From assembly GCA_021732485.1 (NCBI GenBank), contig JAKFUV010000005.1, positions 1 through 64,000 on the forward strand: 64,000 nucleotides of DNA, given 5' to 3'. The notes below the pieces were generated by a model. That model did not search any database. It worked only from the letters and a program-made list of their open reading frames with translations, and was not told the origin of the DNA. The position numbers were made by a program, and so were the translations under genes. This stretch comes from Hyphomicrobium sp. Lineage in GTDB: Bacteria > Pseudomonadota > Alphaproteobacteria > Rhizobiales > Hyphomicrobiaceae. Positions 19,235 through 27,643 of the stretch are shown piece by piece (position 1 is the stretch's first letter; the number at the start of each line of letters is the position of its first letter).

Positions 19235-19684
19235 GTGATTGTCAGAATGAAGCGCGCCATTTGTCCGACGCTGTTCTCAGTTTGCCTGACATCGTTCGCG
19301 CATGTCGGTGGGGCATTGGCCGATCTCAAATTGTGCAACTCGACACCAAGCCGTATCGGCGTTGCCTTCGGTTATCGCGATCCGTCAGGCATGACGACGG
19401 AGGGTTGGTGGAATATCGCGTCGGAAACGTGTGAGACGCTGCTCAAGGGGGCGCTGCCCAGTCAATTCATTTACGTCCACGCCGTCGACTACGACCGAGG
19501 CGGCGAGTGGGGCGGCAAAAATGAAATGTGCACCGGAGAAAAATCGTTCGCTATCCGGGGGGTTCATGATTGCGCCAAACGCGGATATAAGAAAACCGGC
19601 TTCTTCGAAGTCGACACGGGTCAGGCTTCCGAGTGGACCATCCGCCTCACTGATACCGACGGTCCGGGAAAACAACAAAAATGA
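19235..19684 (+). CDS. DUF1036 exported protein
   Basis: A DUF1036 protein of about 149 residues. A signal sequence ends near GGALAD, then comes LKLCNSTPSRIGVAFGYRD and the family's WWNI, Cys-containing EMCTGE and HDCAKRGY blocks. Four cysteines may form disulfides in the periplasm. The GTG at 19235 has GGAG eight bases upstream; ATG 19247 is the alternative. The stop overlaps the pyruvate kinase start by four bases (ATGA), so the two are co-translated, a linkage common in Hyphomicrobiales. Function is not known. Confidence 0.87.
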   Translation: MIVRMKRAICPTLFSVCLTSFAHVGGALADLKLCNSTPSRIGVAFGYRDPSGMTTEGWWNIASETCETLLKGALPSQFIYVHAVDYDRGGEWGGKNEMCTGEKSFAIRGVHDCAKRGYKKTGFFEVDTGQASEWTIRLTDTDGPGKQQK

Positions 19685-21126
19685 GACGTAACCGTCGGGT
19701 CAAGATTGTCGCGACACTCGGACCCGCGTCTGCTGCCCCTGAGATGATAGAACGCCTGTTTCTCGCCGGCGTTGACGTGTTCCGCATCAACATGAGCCAT
19801 TCATCGCACGATGGCGCCAAGACGCTCTACAATGCCGTGCGCGCTTGCGCGGCCCGCCATCGCCACCCCATCGGCATCCTCGCCGATTTGCAGGGCCCGA
19901 AATTCCGCGTCGGGGAGTTCCAGGGCGGCCGGGCGGACATCGAAACCAAATCGCAGTTCCGGTTCGATCGCAACGAAACGCCAGGCAACGCCGAGCGCGT
20001 TTTCCTTCCGCACTCGCAGATTTTCGACGCGATCGAACCCGGCCACCACCTAGTGCTCGACGACGGCAAGCTGCGGATGCGCGTTGTCGACGCTTCAAAA
20101 ACCGAGATTGTTGCTGAAGTCGTAGTCGGCGGCATGCTGGCGAGCCGCAAGGGTATTTCAATGCCCGACACTCTGCTCGCCATTTCACCGCTGACCGAAA
20201 AGGACAAGCTCGATCTCGCACATGCCTTGAAGCTCGGCGTCGATTGGGTGGCGCTGTCGTTCGTGCAGCGGGCTGAAGATGTCCACGAGGTCCGCCGCCA
20301 GATCGGCACGCGGGCGGCGATCCTGTCGAAGATCGAAAAACCGTCTGCGGTCGCAGACCTCGAAGACATTATCGCCGCATCGGACGGCATCATGGTGGCG
20401 CGCGGTGATCTCGGCGTCGAAATGCCGGTCGAGAAAGTGCCGGGCATTCAAAAGCGCATCACTCAGATGTCGCGTGCTGCGGGCAAACCGGTGATCGTTG
20501 CGACACAGATGCTTGAATCAATGATCTCGTCGCCGATGCCGACACGCGCCGAAGTGTCGGACGTTGCAACCGCCGTTTTCGATGGTGCCGACGCCATCAT
20601 GCTGTCGGCCGAGAGCGCGGTCGGACAGTATCCGACTGAAGCTATCCAGATGATGGACAAGATCGCCATCGAGGTTGAATCAGACCCTGTCTATGAAGCC
20701 ATACTCTACGCCACAAAGACGATGCCGCAGCCGACCGGCGCCGACGCGATCGCAGCCGCCGCATCCGCCATTGCTGATACGGTGAAGCTCGGCGCGATCG
20801 TTTGCTACACGGCAACGGGGTCCACGGTGCTGCGCGTCACGCGCGAGAGGCCGGGCATTCCGGTCATCGGATTGACGCCGGTTGAATCGACGGCGCGGCG
20901 CTTAGCGCTTGTGTGGGGCGTGCAGTCGATCCTGACCGGCGACCCCGAAAACCTGTCGCACATGGTCCGCAAGGCATGTCGCATCGCCTTCGAAGAGGGC
21001 TTAGTAAAGCCGCGCGATGGACTGCTGATCACCGCTGGCATCCCGCTCGGCTCGCCCGGCGCCACCAACATGATCCGCATCGCGTTCGTCGATGAGAGTG
21101 GCGCGCCAATCGCGGAAGACGTTTGA
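19681..21126 (+). CDS. pyk: Pyruvate kinase
   Basis: A 481-residue pyruvate kinase converting phosphoenolpyruvate and ADP to pyruvate and ATP. It shows KIVATLGPAS at the N-terminus, the FRINMSHSSHD substrate loop, LADLQGPKFRVG, the active-site signature ILSKIEKPSAV with its catalytic Lys, MVARGDLGVEMP, and the MLSAESAVGQYP helix. The C-terminal regulatory domain is complete. Length is typical. It starts inside the DUF1036 stop codon. Confidence 0.97.
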   Translation: MRRNRRVKIVATLGPASAAPEMIERLFLAGVDVFRINMSHSSHDGAKTLYNAVRACAARHRHPIGILADLQGPKFRVGEFQGGRADIETKSQFRFDRNETPGNAERVFLPHSQIFDAIEPGHHLVLDDGKLRMRVVDASKTEIVAEVVVGGMLASRKGISMPDTLLAISPLTEKDKLDLAHALKLGVDWVALSFVQRAEDVHEVRRQIGTRAAILSKIEKPSAVADLEDIIAASDGIMVARGDLGVEMPVEKVPGIQKRITQMSRAAGKPVIVATQMLESMISSPMPTRAEVSDVATAVFDGADAIMLSAESAVGQYPTEAIQMMDKIAIEVESDPVYEAILYATKTMPQPTGADAIAAAASAIADTVKLGAIVCYTATGSTVLRVTRERPGIPVIGLTPVESTARRLALVWGVQSILTGDPENLSHMVRKACRIAFEEGLVKPRDGLLITAGIPLGSPGATNMIRIAFVDESGAPIAEDV

Positions 21127-21235
21127 GACTTCACTGGTGCAGCCGTCGCGTCGCACTGTCGTTGTTTGGGAACAATACCCAGCCAAACACGTTATAGGGC
21201 GATATCCACCAACTCCAATCACGAGATCACCAACC

Positions 21236-21595
21236 ATGAAACTTCGCGCGATCATTGTAGCAAGTTGTGTGCTGAGCGCGCTGTCTAGCGCACCGGCAGT
21301 CGCCGCTCCGCAGGCGACGCAAATGGCGGTCACTCAACCCCATACCGGAGTGGAGCTAGCGCAGATCCGTGACAAGAGCCGTGGCATCCGGCTCGATAGC
21401 GGTAATCCGTATCCAAACCGGTTTCGCGGCAATCGCGGATATCGTGGTGATAGAGGATATCGTGGCGATCGTGGCTTTCGCCGCGACCGAGGCTATCGCA
21501 GCGGTCCCCGTGGCTGGAACAGGTACTCGTCACGGCCGTATAACTATCGTTCGCGCGGCTGCATCATCATCGGTCCGGTCTGGTATTGCCCGTGA
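21236..21595 (+). CDS. Exported RG-repeat small protein, unknown function
   Basis: A 119-residue protein from the ATG at 21236. A clean signal peptide (about 1-24, ending APAVAA) precedes a mature part with four hexapeptide-like repeats of the form GYRGDR and a C-terminal SRGCIIIGPVWYCP with two cysteines. It is very basic and Gly/Arg/Tyr-rich. Similar short RG- or GYR-rich exported proteins occur in Hyphomicrobiales, but I know of no function. The T-poor but strong hairpin at 21638 follows it. Confidence 0.7.
   Translation: MKLRAIIVASCVLSALSSAPAVAAPQATQMAVTQPHTGVELAQIRDKSRGIRLDSGNPYPNRFRGNRGYRGDRGYRGDRGFRRDRGYRSGPRGWNRYSSRPYNYRSRGCIIIGPVWYCP
21437..21508 (+). repeat. Four 18-base in-frame tandem repeats
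   Basis: Four 18-base units encode GYRGDR, GYRGDR, GFRRDR and GYRSGP. The first two units differ by only a few bases, mostly in the third codon position, and the last two are more diverged. The copies stay in frame with the exported protein gene. Confidence 0.85.
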
Positions 21596-21637
21596 GTTTG
21601 CGCTGAACAACGCTCGGCAGAAGACTTAAATGACATG

Positions 21638-21667
21638 GACGGGTGGGCTCGATCGAGCGCACCCGTC
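21638..21667. terminator. Hairpin between convergent genes
   Basis: GACGGGTG (21638-21645) pairs with CACCCGTC (21660-21667). Past one G-G mismatch, GCTC pairs with GAGC around a GATC loop. It sits between the convergent exported-protein and TPR genes, so it may stop both transcripts, although the T-run is short (TTGCGTTGT). Confidence 0.6.
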
Positions 21668-21686
21668 TTGCGTTGTGAATTCCATT

Positions 21687-22367
21687 CTATATCCCGCGAT
21701 CGCCAACTGCTTTACGAAGCTCAGCCGCCGATTCTTCCGCGCCTTCGATATTGGGATGCACGATGAGAAGTTGCTCGTAAGCTTTCAGCGCGGCTTTTTT
21801 CTCGCCACTGAGATCAAGAATTTTTGCCATGCCGTCGAGCGCGCGGAAATGATTCGGCTCAAGTGCCAGCGCTCGGCGCAGATCGCCTAACGCCGCCTGA
21901 TAGTTTTCCATCCGGTAGTGGATGTAAGCCCGATGACTCCAAGCCTCGGCATAATCGGGGGCAAGATCGACGGCGGCATCCAGAAATTTCAGCGCTTTGT
22001 CCTGCTGCATTTTCGACGAGAAGTCCTCGCCGCGATCGATCAGGAGATTGACGGTGTCGCCGCCTGATATGCGCCAAAGTTTCTCGATCGCCGCGCCGAT
22101 TTCTCCGCCGCGCCGCTTATCACCCTCGGTCGCGAGATGCGCGTAAAGCGTCTCAAGGGTTTTTGATGCCTCTTGGGGCGACTTTGGCCAAGGCTGACCC
22201 ATCATGCCGGGATCGCCTTTGCTCGACTTTGCGCCGGGCTGTGCGGCGGCATTGGGCGATGACCGCTCAATCGGAGGCGACTGCGCGGTTGCCGTATCGA
22301 GGATTGCCGAAATCGCGAGAGCTAAGGCCGCTGCGGCGATTGTGGAATTGCGGACATGATTGTTCAT
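21687..22367 (-). CDS. Exported tetratricopeptide-repeat protein
   Basis: A 226-residue protein with a signal peptide ending near TATA. A Pro-rich linker precedes about three TPR units (ALKFLDAAVDLAPDYAEAWSHRAYIHY, ALGDLRRALALEPNHFRALDGMAK, ALKAYEQLLIVHP) at about residues 125-215. TPRs mediate protein-protein contacts; the partner is unknown. Likely periplasmic. It converges with the RG-repeat gene. Confidence 0.82.
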   Translation of the reverse strand: MNNHVRNSTIAAAALALAISAILDTATAQSPPIERSSPNAAAQPGAKSSKGDPGMMGQPWPKSPQEASKTLETLYAHLATEGDKRRGGEIGAAIEKLWRISGGDTVNLLIDRGEDFSSKMQQDKALKFLDAAVDLAPDYAEAWSHRAYIHYRMENYQAALGDLRRALALEPNHFRALDGMAKILDLSGEKKAALKAYEQLLIVHPNIEGAEESAAELRKAVGDRGI

Positions 22368-22461
22368 GCCAGGACGCTATGTCAGCATCCGACGCTCGTC
22401 AAAATCAAAGTCGTGAAATCGCGGTAAGGATTAAACGGTTGCGCGCGGCGAAGCTGTCGTC

Positions 22462-22587
22462 CTAGCCCTGGCGCGCCTTGAACCGGCGGTGCGTCTTGTT
22501 GATGACATAGACGCGGCCTTTACGACGGACCACGCGGTTATCGCGATGGCGCGAGCGCAAGGACTTCAGGGAATTTCTGACTTTCAT
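22462..22587 (-). CDS. rpmJ: 50S ribosomal protein L36, zinc-free type
   Basis: A 41-residue ribosomal protein starting [17 protein letters not shown] and ending [14 protein letters not shown]. The four zinc-binding Cys/His positions of classical L36 are missing, so this is the C- (YkgO-like) form usual in alphaproteobacteria. The open frame continues upstream to 22704, but only the part from ATG 22587 fits the family. Confidence 0.96.
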   Translation of the reverse strand: MKVRNSLKSLRSRHRDNRVVRRKGRVYVINKTHRRFKARQG

Positions 22588-22803
22588 AACGACACCGGTT
22601 GAACACGGGACAATGCGCTGGCCATCACGATGAGGATGTTGAGCGGATCCCGAGAAGAAGGAAGTGGCGTCGATACCGGACTGGTCGAAAAAAGACAAGC
22701 TCAAAACAAATTGACGCCGCCAACTCTAAAAAACGGAACAAAAAATGAACGCATTGTCGCTTGGCCGGCACGTGCAGCGAGATTGCAGCGTACGGACATC
22801 TCT

Positions 22804-23544
22804 TTATTCGGCGAGCCAAGCATACCCTTGCTTGCGACAAGCTGCATCGATCATGGCTTGACGACGACGGAAACGGCGCTTGATGCGACGTTTGGTGAAA
22901 CTCCTCACCAGCCGGGCGAAGAGATTTGGCAGCAAGCGGCGTGGAGCATGCACGGCATCGCGCGCCTTTTGCCATCGCGAACTCAAATATGATTTGTCAG
23001 GCGTGACGTCAGTGGGATGAGGAAATTCCGCCCAGTGCGCGTCCGAACCAATTTCAACCGTGACGTTTTCCGGGTGGACCACATCGTCCAATCCGCAACT
23101 CGTGAGATCGAGTTCGGCAAAACCGCGGCACCACCAGGCGACAGCGGCATCGTGGGTCTGCCCGCTTGGCCAGTACAGCCGGACCGGTTGCCCCGGAACA
23201 AGTGAATTGGTAACGCGCAAGCCGACCGTTGCACTCGAACTGTTGACGACTTCGACTTGTGAGAATTTGACGCCGTCGAACAAGAGGAGTTGCACAAGTC
23301 CCTGAACGGGCTTGCCGGGCAGGGCCCTACAAAATCTAAAAATGGCTCCGGCACCGGCTACTGACGGCAGTCTTGCTGCTATGGCCAAGTTGGCCTCCTC
23401 GTGCGACTGGGCGGTAGCGCACGGAGGTGACATCTTCAAAAAAGTCACCATGCGCACTTTGGCCCAAGCAGGACGACTTGCGTCGATCCTATCTGGTTCA
23501 GTCTTGGATGACCCGACTGTGCATGATGCTTGGGAAACTCCCAC
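22804..23544 (-). CDS. Protein with a PilZ-like barrel, no c-di-GMP motif
   Basis: A 246-residue soluble protein. Residues about 85-150 (QVEVVNSSSATVGLRV, LVPGQPVRLYWPSGQ, AAVAWWCRGFAELDL) have the strand pattern of a PilZ barrel, but the RxxxR and D/NxSxxG c-di-GMP residues are absent. The C-terminal 60 residues are strongly basic, with RSFTKRRIKRRFRRRQ. The start is uncertain: GTG 23544, ATG 23451 and ATG 23433 are all possible, none with a strong ribosome site. It lies upstream of the L36 gene on the same strand. Function is unknown. Confidence 0.55.
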   Translation of the reverse strand: MGVSQASCTVGSSKTEPDRIDASRPAWAKVRMVTFLKMSPPCATAQSHEEANLAIAARLPSVAGAGAIFRFCRALPGKPVQGLVQLLLFDGVKFSQVEVVNSSSATVGLRVTNSLVPGQPVRLYWPSGQTHDAAVAWWCRGFAELDLTSCGLDDVVHPENVTVEIGSDAHWAEFPHPTDVTPDKSYLSSRWQKARDAVHAPRRLLPNLFARLVRSFTKRRIKRRFRRRQAMIDAACRKQGYAWLAE

Positions 23545-23768
23545 GGAACAAACGTGAGATGCAGCTACATTGCCCGCTTCGCCCGATAAAATAATCGCAA
23601 CGAAATCCCGCAGAGGTTATTTCAAAGGCTTAGCACGGGACTGGCTAACCAATGCTTACGAGGCGCGACGAAAGTAATAGTCGTCCACTGCCTGTGCGAT
23701 GGCTATCCGCGCCACACCACATTTCGCGTCTTCAGCCTGCTGCAAGGCGCATCGGCTTATCTCGTCGC

Positions 23769-24521
23769 ATGATCGACAAAAATTATGCCGATGCCATCAA
23801 ATCATTCGAGGGCTTCACAGCCCGCAGCGTATGGGACTATGCGCAAACCTCGAATGGCTACGGCACCAAGGCAAAGTATCTCGGCGAGGTCATCGATAAA
23901 GCTGAGGCAGAAAAACGCTTCAAATCCGAGATTGCTGAGGCGCAAGCACTGGTCGAACGGTTCGCCCCACATCTCGACGATGGCTCGAAAGCGGCGTTGA
24001 CGTCGCTCACATATAATGCCGGCACCGCTTGGATGAAAAGTGGATTGGGGCAAGCCGTCGGCGCAGGCGATCTCGATAGCGCTCAAAAAATATTCCTGAC
24101 CTACAATAAAGCGGGAGGCGAGGTGCTGCCAGGGCTGGTCAAACGCCGCCTTGCAGAGGTCACCTGGTTTGGCCAATCGCCCATCGAGACTGAAGGCCGC
24201 CTCGTAGCGACTGGAGAAATGTCGTCACCAAAAAATGTCGCGAGCGTTACCGCGACCACGCACATGTCTGTCGGATCGACTGCTCCAAAGTCGTTCGCAG
24301 CGCTGGACGACGCACAAACCGAACTCCGCAAAAACGATCAGCGTCCTTCGATGCTGTCGGAATTTCTGGATAGGGACGCCAGCGCCGGCGCATCTCAGCC
24401 GCCATCGGCGCTGTTTGCGTACGGCCCATCGACGGTTGCGATCCTGTCGTTATTGGAATTGCTGGGTACTTTTTCAGTCGACCCAAAGTCGTTGGAACGG
24501 AAGCCGGAAGACGTCGCTTAA
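23769..24521 (+). CDS. GH24-type lysozyme beside the flagellar cluster
   Basis: A 250-residue protein whose first 150 residues resemble phage-type lysozymes. Glu14 in SFEGF is the likely catalytic acid, followed by Asp23 and the NGYGT turn. LTSLTYNAGT and GLVKRRLAEVTWF are the later family blocks. It should cut the glycan strand of peptidoglycan. The C-terminal 100 residues are Ser/Ala/Pro-rich with one hydrophobic stretch. The frame is open from 23652, but the added 39 residues look non-coding. It converges on the flagellar operon, whose FlgJ homologue lacks a muramidase domain, so it may open the wall for the rod. Confidence 0.75.
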   Translation: MIDKNYADAIKSFEGFTARSVWDYAQTSNGYGTKAKYLGEVIDKAEAEKRFKSEIAEAQALVERFAPHLDDGSKAALTSLTYNAGTAWMKSGLGQAVGAGDLDSAQKIFLTYNKAGGEVLPGLVKRRLAEVTWFGQSPIETEGRLVATGEMSSPKNVASVTATTHMSVGSTAPKSFAALDDAQTELRKNDQRPSMLSEFLDRDASAGASQPPSALFAYGPSTVAILSLLELLGTFSVDPKSLERKPEDVA

Positions 24522-24580
24522 CGCACTCCTGATTACGCGAGGATGCGTCGACGCGTTTCGCCTGCCGGCCGTTGGCTCGA

Positions 24581-25069
24581 TCAACGACCCACAAATTCTT
24601 CCGCTGCATCCAACGATACAAACCGGCGCCGGCCAAGCAGCGTATCGAGTTCCACGCTTCCGTCCGGATAGGTCACGTATTCCCGATTGCCAATGAACGC
24701 TTTTGGTAAATCCGACGGCATTTCAAACGCCGCGACCGGAGTAGGGATTGTCACCACCGGGCGATCGATCGCCGGCCTGATCGGGCGAGTCACTCTGTTT
24801 GCGGCCCGGGACGCCAAGCTGCGATTTCGTTCTAATAACCGGTAGATCTTGAACGAGATACCCGCCAAAATCGCGAGCTGCCCGACGCTCAGTGCAATCA
24901 AGCCGTGACTCCACGTCACCGGAGCGTCTGACGAGAATGACTCGTAGCCGGCGACGAACGTCACCGCTGCCATCAAGCTCAGCCCGGTGAAGGCCGCAAC
25001 TGCCGCAATTTTTTCTTGTTCGAATGATTGATGCAACACATCGCTATCCCAATCAGCGTTTTGCGTCAT
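24581..25069 (-). CDS. Two-helix membrane protein, last gene of flagellar operon
   Basis: An unrecognised 162-residue protein. Predicted membrane helices lie at about 22-41 and 55-76, followed by a cytosolic tail ending VELDTLLGRRRFVSLDAAEEFV. The ATG at 25069 is chosen because GGAGGAG lies eight bases upstream; an ATG at 25138 overlaps the preceding gene and lacks such a site. It ends the long minus-strand run of flagellar genes, so it may help assemble or tune the motor, but this is only context. Confidence 0.65.
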   Translation of the reverse strand: MTQNADWDSDVLHQSFEQEKIAAVAAFTGLSLMAAVTFVAGYESFSSDAPVTWSHGLIALSVGQLAILAGISFKIYRLLERNRSLASRAANRVTRPIRPAIDRPVVTIPTPVAAFEMPSDLPKAFIGNREYVTYPDGSVELDTLLGRRRFVSLDAAEEFVGR

Positions 25070-25124
25070 AAACCGCTCCTCCATTTCCCGCACCAACGCA
25101 CTCGCGACCAAAGTCGCTTGAAAA

Positions 25125-25595
25125 CTACTGTTTTGCATCTCTATTGATCTTCATAACGTCATCCTTGCTCACGTAGACCCAGCTCTCGATCATCACGTCA
25201 TGAAGGATTCTCGAACCAAACCTGATGTTGACGCGCTCGACCATTGCGTCCGTTAAGCCCTTCAAGTCTTTCTTTGGCGCCGACTTGAAGTCCTTTTCCG
25301 TCTCGCGATAGATTGCTTTGAACGCCTCGTCGGCCAGAAAACCATCAGGTTTTATCGAGGATTTCTTCATCATGTCGGCATCGGCGGTATACTCGAATTT
25401 CGCGATGATATAGCCGTCAACGCCTTCGCCCTGCGTCAGCGGCACGCTGATCATTCGCGTTTTGAAACTTTCGAGAGACGCACTGGCTTCACCGCCGGCC
25501 TTGTTCGCTTGCCCGTGCCGCAACGTCATGACGCCGAACGCTGACGCCGCCGTTACAAGCGAAACCCAGAGCCCAAGTGCGATGAGCTTTATCAA
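25125..25595 (-). CDS. FliL-like membrane-anchored flagellar protein
   Basis: A 156-residue protein with one N-terminal membrane helix (about 4-24) and a periplasmic domain: DGYIIAKFEYTADA, FKAIYRETEKDF, DLKGLTDAMVERVN. The architecture resembles FliL, but it is distinct from the clear fliL at 46301. The TTG start overlaps the flgN stop (TTGA), indicating translational coupling. Probably associated with the basal body or stator; the specific role is unknown. Confidence 0.65.
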   Translation of the reverse strand: MIKLIALGLWVSLVTAASAFGVMTLRHGQANKAGGEASASLESFKTRMISVPLTQGEGVDGYIIAKFEYTADADMMKKSSIKPDGFLADEAFKAIYRETEKDFKSAPKKDLKGLTDAMVERVNIRFGSRILHDVMIESWVYVSKDDVMKINRDAKQ

Positions 25596-26080
25596 CGTCC
25601 CGCTCCGGCGGTCCGCGGCAGTGGCGCATACGTGCCGTCGGATTCGGCGTTTTGAATCGCATCAGAAACAAGCGATGAAACCTCAGATACCGCCAGCAAA
25701 TGCCGCCGGATCAGCCGTAGGTTGCGATCCAACTTGTCGCGGAGTGCTTGCAGCCGAAGCCGGAGCGCTTCGTCGATTCTTCCATCCGAAAACGCGCGAA
25801 GCGCGCTATTCAATTCCATCAGACCGTGACTTTTCTGATTGTTCAGAGCCGTGAAATCCATAGGCGCTGACTTTTCAAGTGCCGTCGTTTCTTCGTCGAG
25901 GCACACTTCCAAACGATCAATGATAATTTGAGAGCGAGCATACGCCGTTGCCCGATCACTGGCGTTGCGTTTCGTCGCGTCATCCTGCAATAGAGCGCCG
26001 CGCCGCGGCAGCGTTGACGGCGCAACGCCAGCGCCGGCGAGTCGAGAAGAGGAAACTTGCGCATAAGCCGCAATTGTCAT
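25592..26080 (-). CDS. flgN: FlgN-like export chaperone
   Basis: A helical protein of 162 residues. The central part (ARSQIIIDRLEVCLDEETTALEK, NQKSHGLMELNSALR, LRDKLDRNLRLIRRHL) fits FlgN, the cytosolic chaperone that keeps hook-filament junction proteins FlgK and FlgL competent for export. It overlaps the rod-binding gene upstream by four bases. Sequence similarity of FlgN across alphaproteobacteria is weak, so the call rests on helical pattern and place. Confidence 0.7.
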   Translation of the reverse strand: MTIAAYAQVSSSRLAGAGVAPSTLPRRGALLQDDATKRNASDRATAYARSQIIIDRLEVCLDEETTALEKSAPMDFTALNNQKSHGLMELNSALRAFSDGRIDEALRLRLQALRDKLDRNLRLIRRHLLAVSEVSSLVSDAIQNAESDGTYAPLPRTAGAGR

Positions 26081-26430
26081 TCAGCGTCGTCCTTCAGGTT
26101 AGACTTCAATGTCGGCTCGACCGTTGCAGCGAGACCCAGGATATTGCGATCAGCCAATGCGTTCGCCAGATTTTCGGCAAGCATCGAGCGCCAGAAACCA
26201 CCAGCGGTTCCGCCGCCGTAGACCGACTCACTGTCCTTGGGGAGCATGTTCTCAAACGCTTGCCGCAGAAACATCGATTCAAATTGCGTTCCAATCGATG
26301 GCCGGCTTTCTCGCGACGAAGCGAACGGCCCGATTTTGTTCGACAACGGCTCACCGGCAGAACCGACGTCGCGCCGCTGCTTTTCCCGCATGTCAGTGGT
26401 GCTGACAGCCCAAGCGTCGATTTTGTTCAT
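26077..26430 (-). CDS. flgJ: FlgJ N-terminal-type rod-binding protein
   Basis: A 117-residue protein matching only the rod-binding half of FlgJ: FESMFLRQAFENMLP at about 50-64 and GFWRSMLAENLANALA at about 78-93. The muramidase domain found in enterobacterial FlgJ is absent, as is usual in alphaproteobacteria. It should cap the growing rod in the periplasm. Its stop overlaps the flgN start. Confidence 0.82.
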   Translation of the reverse strand: MNKIDAWAVSTTDMREKQRRDVGSAGEPLSNKIGPFASSRESRPSIGTQFESMFLRQAFENMLPKDSESVYGGGTAGGFWRSMLAENLANALADRNILGLAATVEPTLKSNLKDDAE

Positions 26431-26487
26431 TCGAGCTGCTCGCCAACGTGTTCAGGCTTGTGACTTGCCGACTATGCACGTGGCGAC

Positions 26488-26886
26488 TTACTCCGACCTT
26501 GCAGCGGGAAATGCGCTCAGCAATTCGATGAGATCCTGAAGATTTTTTTTGTCGGCGTTCTGCTGATCGGCAGCGGTGAGCGTCGCAACGATGGTTTTCG
26601 CCTTTGAGGTGCGGGCTGCCGCGTCGAGTGCACGCTGGCAAACCGCGTCGCGTTGTACCGTCAGTGCTGACATCTGGCTATCGATGTCGCGCATCCGCTT
26701 TGCCAGAATGTCGACAAACAAGCCAGCCAATATCGAATCACCACTTAAGCTCGCGGAAATCTCGGCGTATGCGGCTTGCATCTCGTCAGATTTTAAGTCG
26801 ATCTCCACGAGTTCGGCGCGAATTTGTTGTTCTCGGTTGCGTAGAATCTTGAGTGTCCGTTCGGACGATTGCCGCCTGCTACTCAC
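26488..26886 (-). CDS. fliJ: FliJ-like coiled-coil export protein
   Basis: A protein of about 132 residues, almost wholly coiled coil, with long heptad helices (LKILRNREQQIRAELVEIDL, LAKRMRDIDSQMSAL). Length, helix pattern and position next to fliR and flhA suggest FliJ, which links the FliI ATPase to FlhA and recycles chaperones. A GTG at 26886 lies ten bases after AAGG, and the gene starts inside the end of fliR. A TTG at 26895 is the alternative. Confidence 0.62.
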   Translation of the reverse strand: MSSRRQSSERTLKILRNREQQIRAELVEIDLKSDEMQAAYAEISASLSGDSILAGLFVDILAKRMRDIDSQMSALTVQRDAVCQRALDAAARTSKAKTIVATLTAADQQNADKKNLQDLIELLSAFPAARSE

Positions 26887-27643
26887 TGAGGCCAAGCCTT
26901 GTTAGAGATTGTTCCAGCACGGCGGCAAACTCTAGGAGCATCGGACCGACGAGAAGATAAAGAATGATCAGCCCGCCCATCATCACGAAGGGCGCTGAAA
27001 TGAAGTATGCGGGAATTTGCGGGACCATCTTGTTCAGAACGCCGAACAGGACATTGATCGACAGGGAATAGATCAACAGCGGCGCGCAAATTTGCAGCGC
27101 CATTTTGAAAGATGATCCAAGGGTGAGTAGCACGGTGCGTAGCGAGAGTTCGAAATCCATGAGCGACGCTAACGGCAGCGAACCGTATGATTTTTGCAGA
27201 AGGTAAATGACCTGCAAATGCTGGTCGAGAATGAAAAACAGCGCCATCGCTGGGAGCGTGATCACTGCCGCAATCGGTGACGCAGCGTCGTGTCCGTCGA
27301 TGGCCATGCTGAAAACCGAACCGAAGCCGACGAAATGTCCAATGGCGATCGCCGCAAATTCCAATGCGAGAAATAGTGCCCGGATCAGAAATCCAATCAG
27401 CAAGCCGAGCGCCGTTTCCGTTGCAATGGCCGCCAGTGGATTTGCTGCGGCTGCCTCGATCGATTTTTCAAGGTCGCCACTCAATAGCGGCGAAATTGCT
27501 ATGGCGAGCGCGATCGCGAGGAACAGACGAATGTTTTGCGGCACTCGCCCGCCACCAAGGCCCGGAAGCAGCATCAGGCATGCGCCAAGCCGGCAAAAAA
27601 CGAGAAACACCATGAAAATATAGTTCGTCGTGATGCCGGTCAC
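26879..27643 (-). CDS. fliR: Flagellar export gate protein FliR
   Basis: A 254-residue membrane protein with six hydrophobic segments. It shows the family [20 protein letters not shown] block and the [19 protein letters not shown] loop. FliR forms the export pore with FliP and FliQ. The GTG start overlaps the flhA stop (GTGA). Confidence 0.95.
   Translation of the reverse strand: MTGITTNYIFMVFLVFCRLGACLMLLPGLGGGRVPQNIRLFLAIALAIAISPLLSGDLEKSIEAAAANPLAAIATETALGLLIGFLIRALFLALEFAAIAIGHFVGFGSVFSMAIDGHDAASPIAAVITLPAMALFFILDQHLQVIYLLQKSYGSLPLASLMDFELSLRTVLLTLGSSFKMALQICAPLLIYSLSINVLFGVLNKMVPQIPAYFISAPFVMMGGLIILYLLVGPMLLEFAAVLEQSLTRLGLSE

Noticed and set aside
21437..21508. Short tandem repeats resembling a CRISPR-like pattern
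   Set aside because: The 18-base units are contiguous, in frame and protein-coding, with no spacers.
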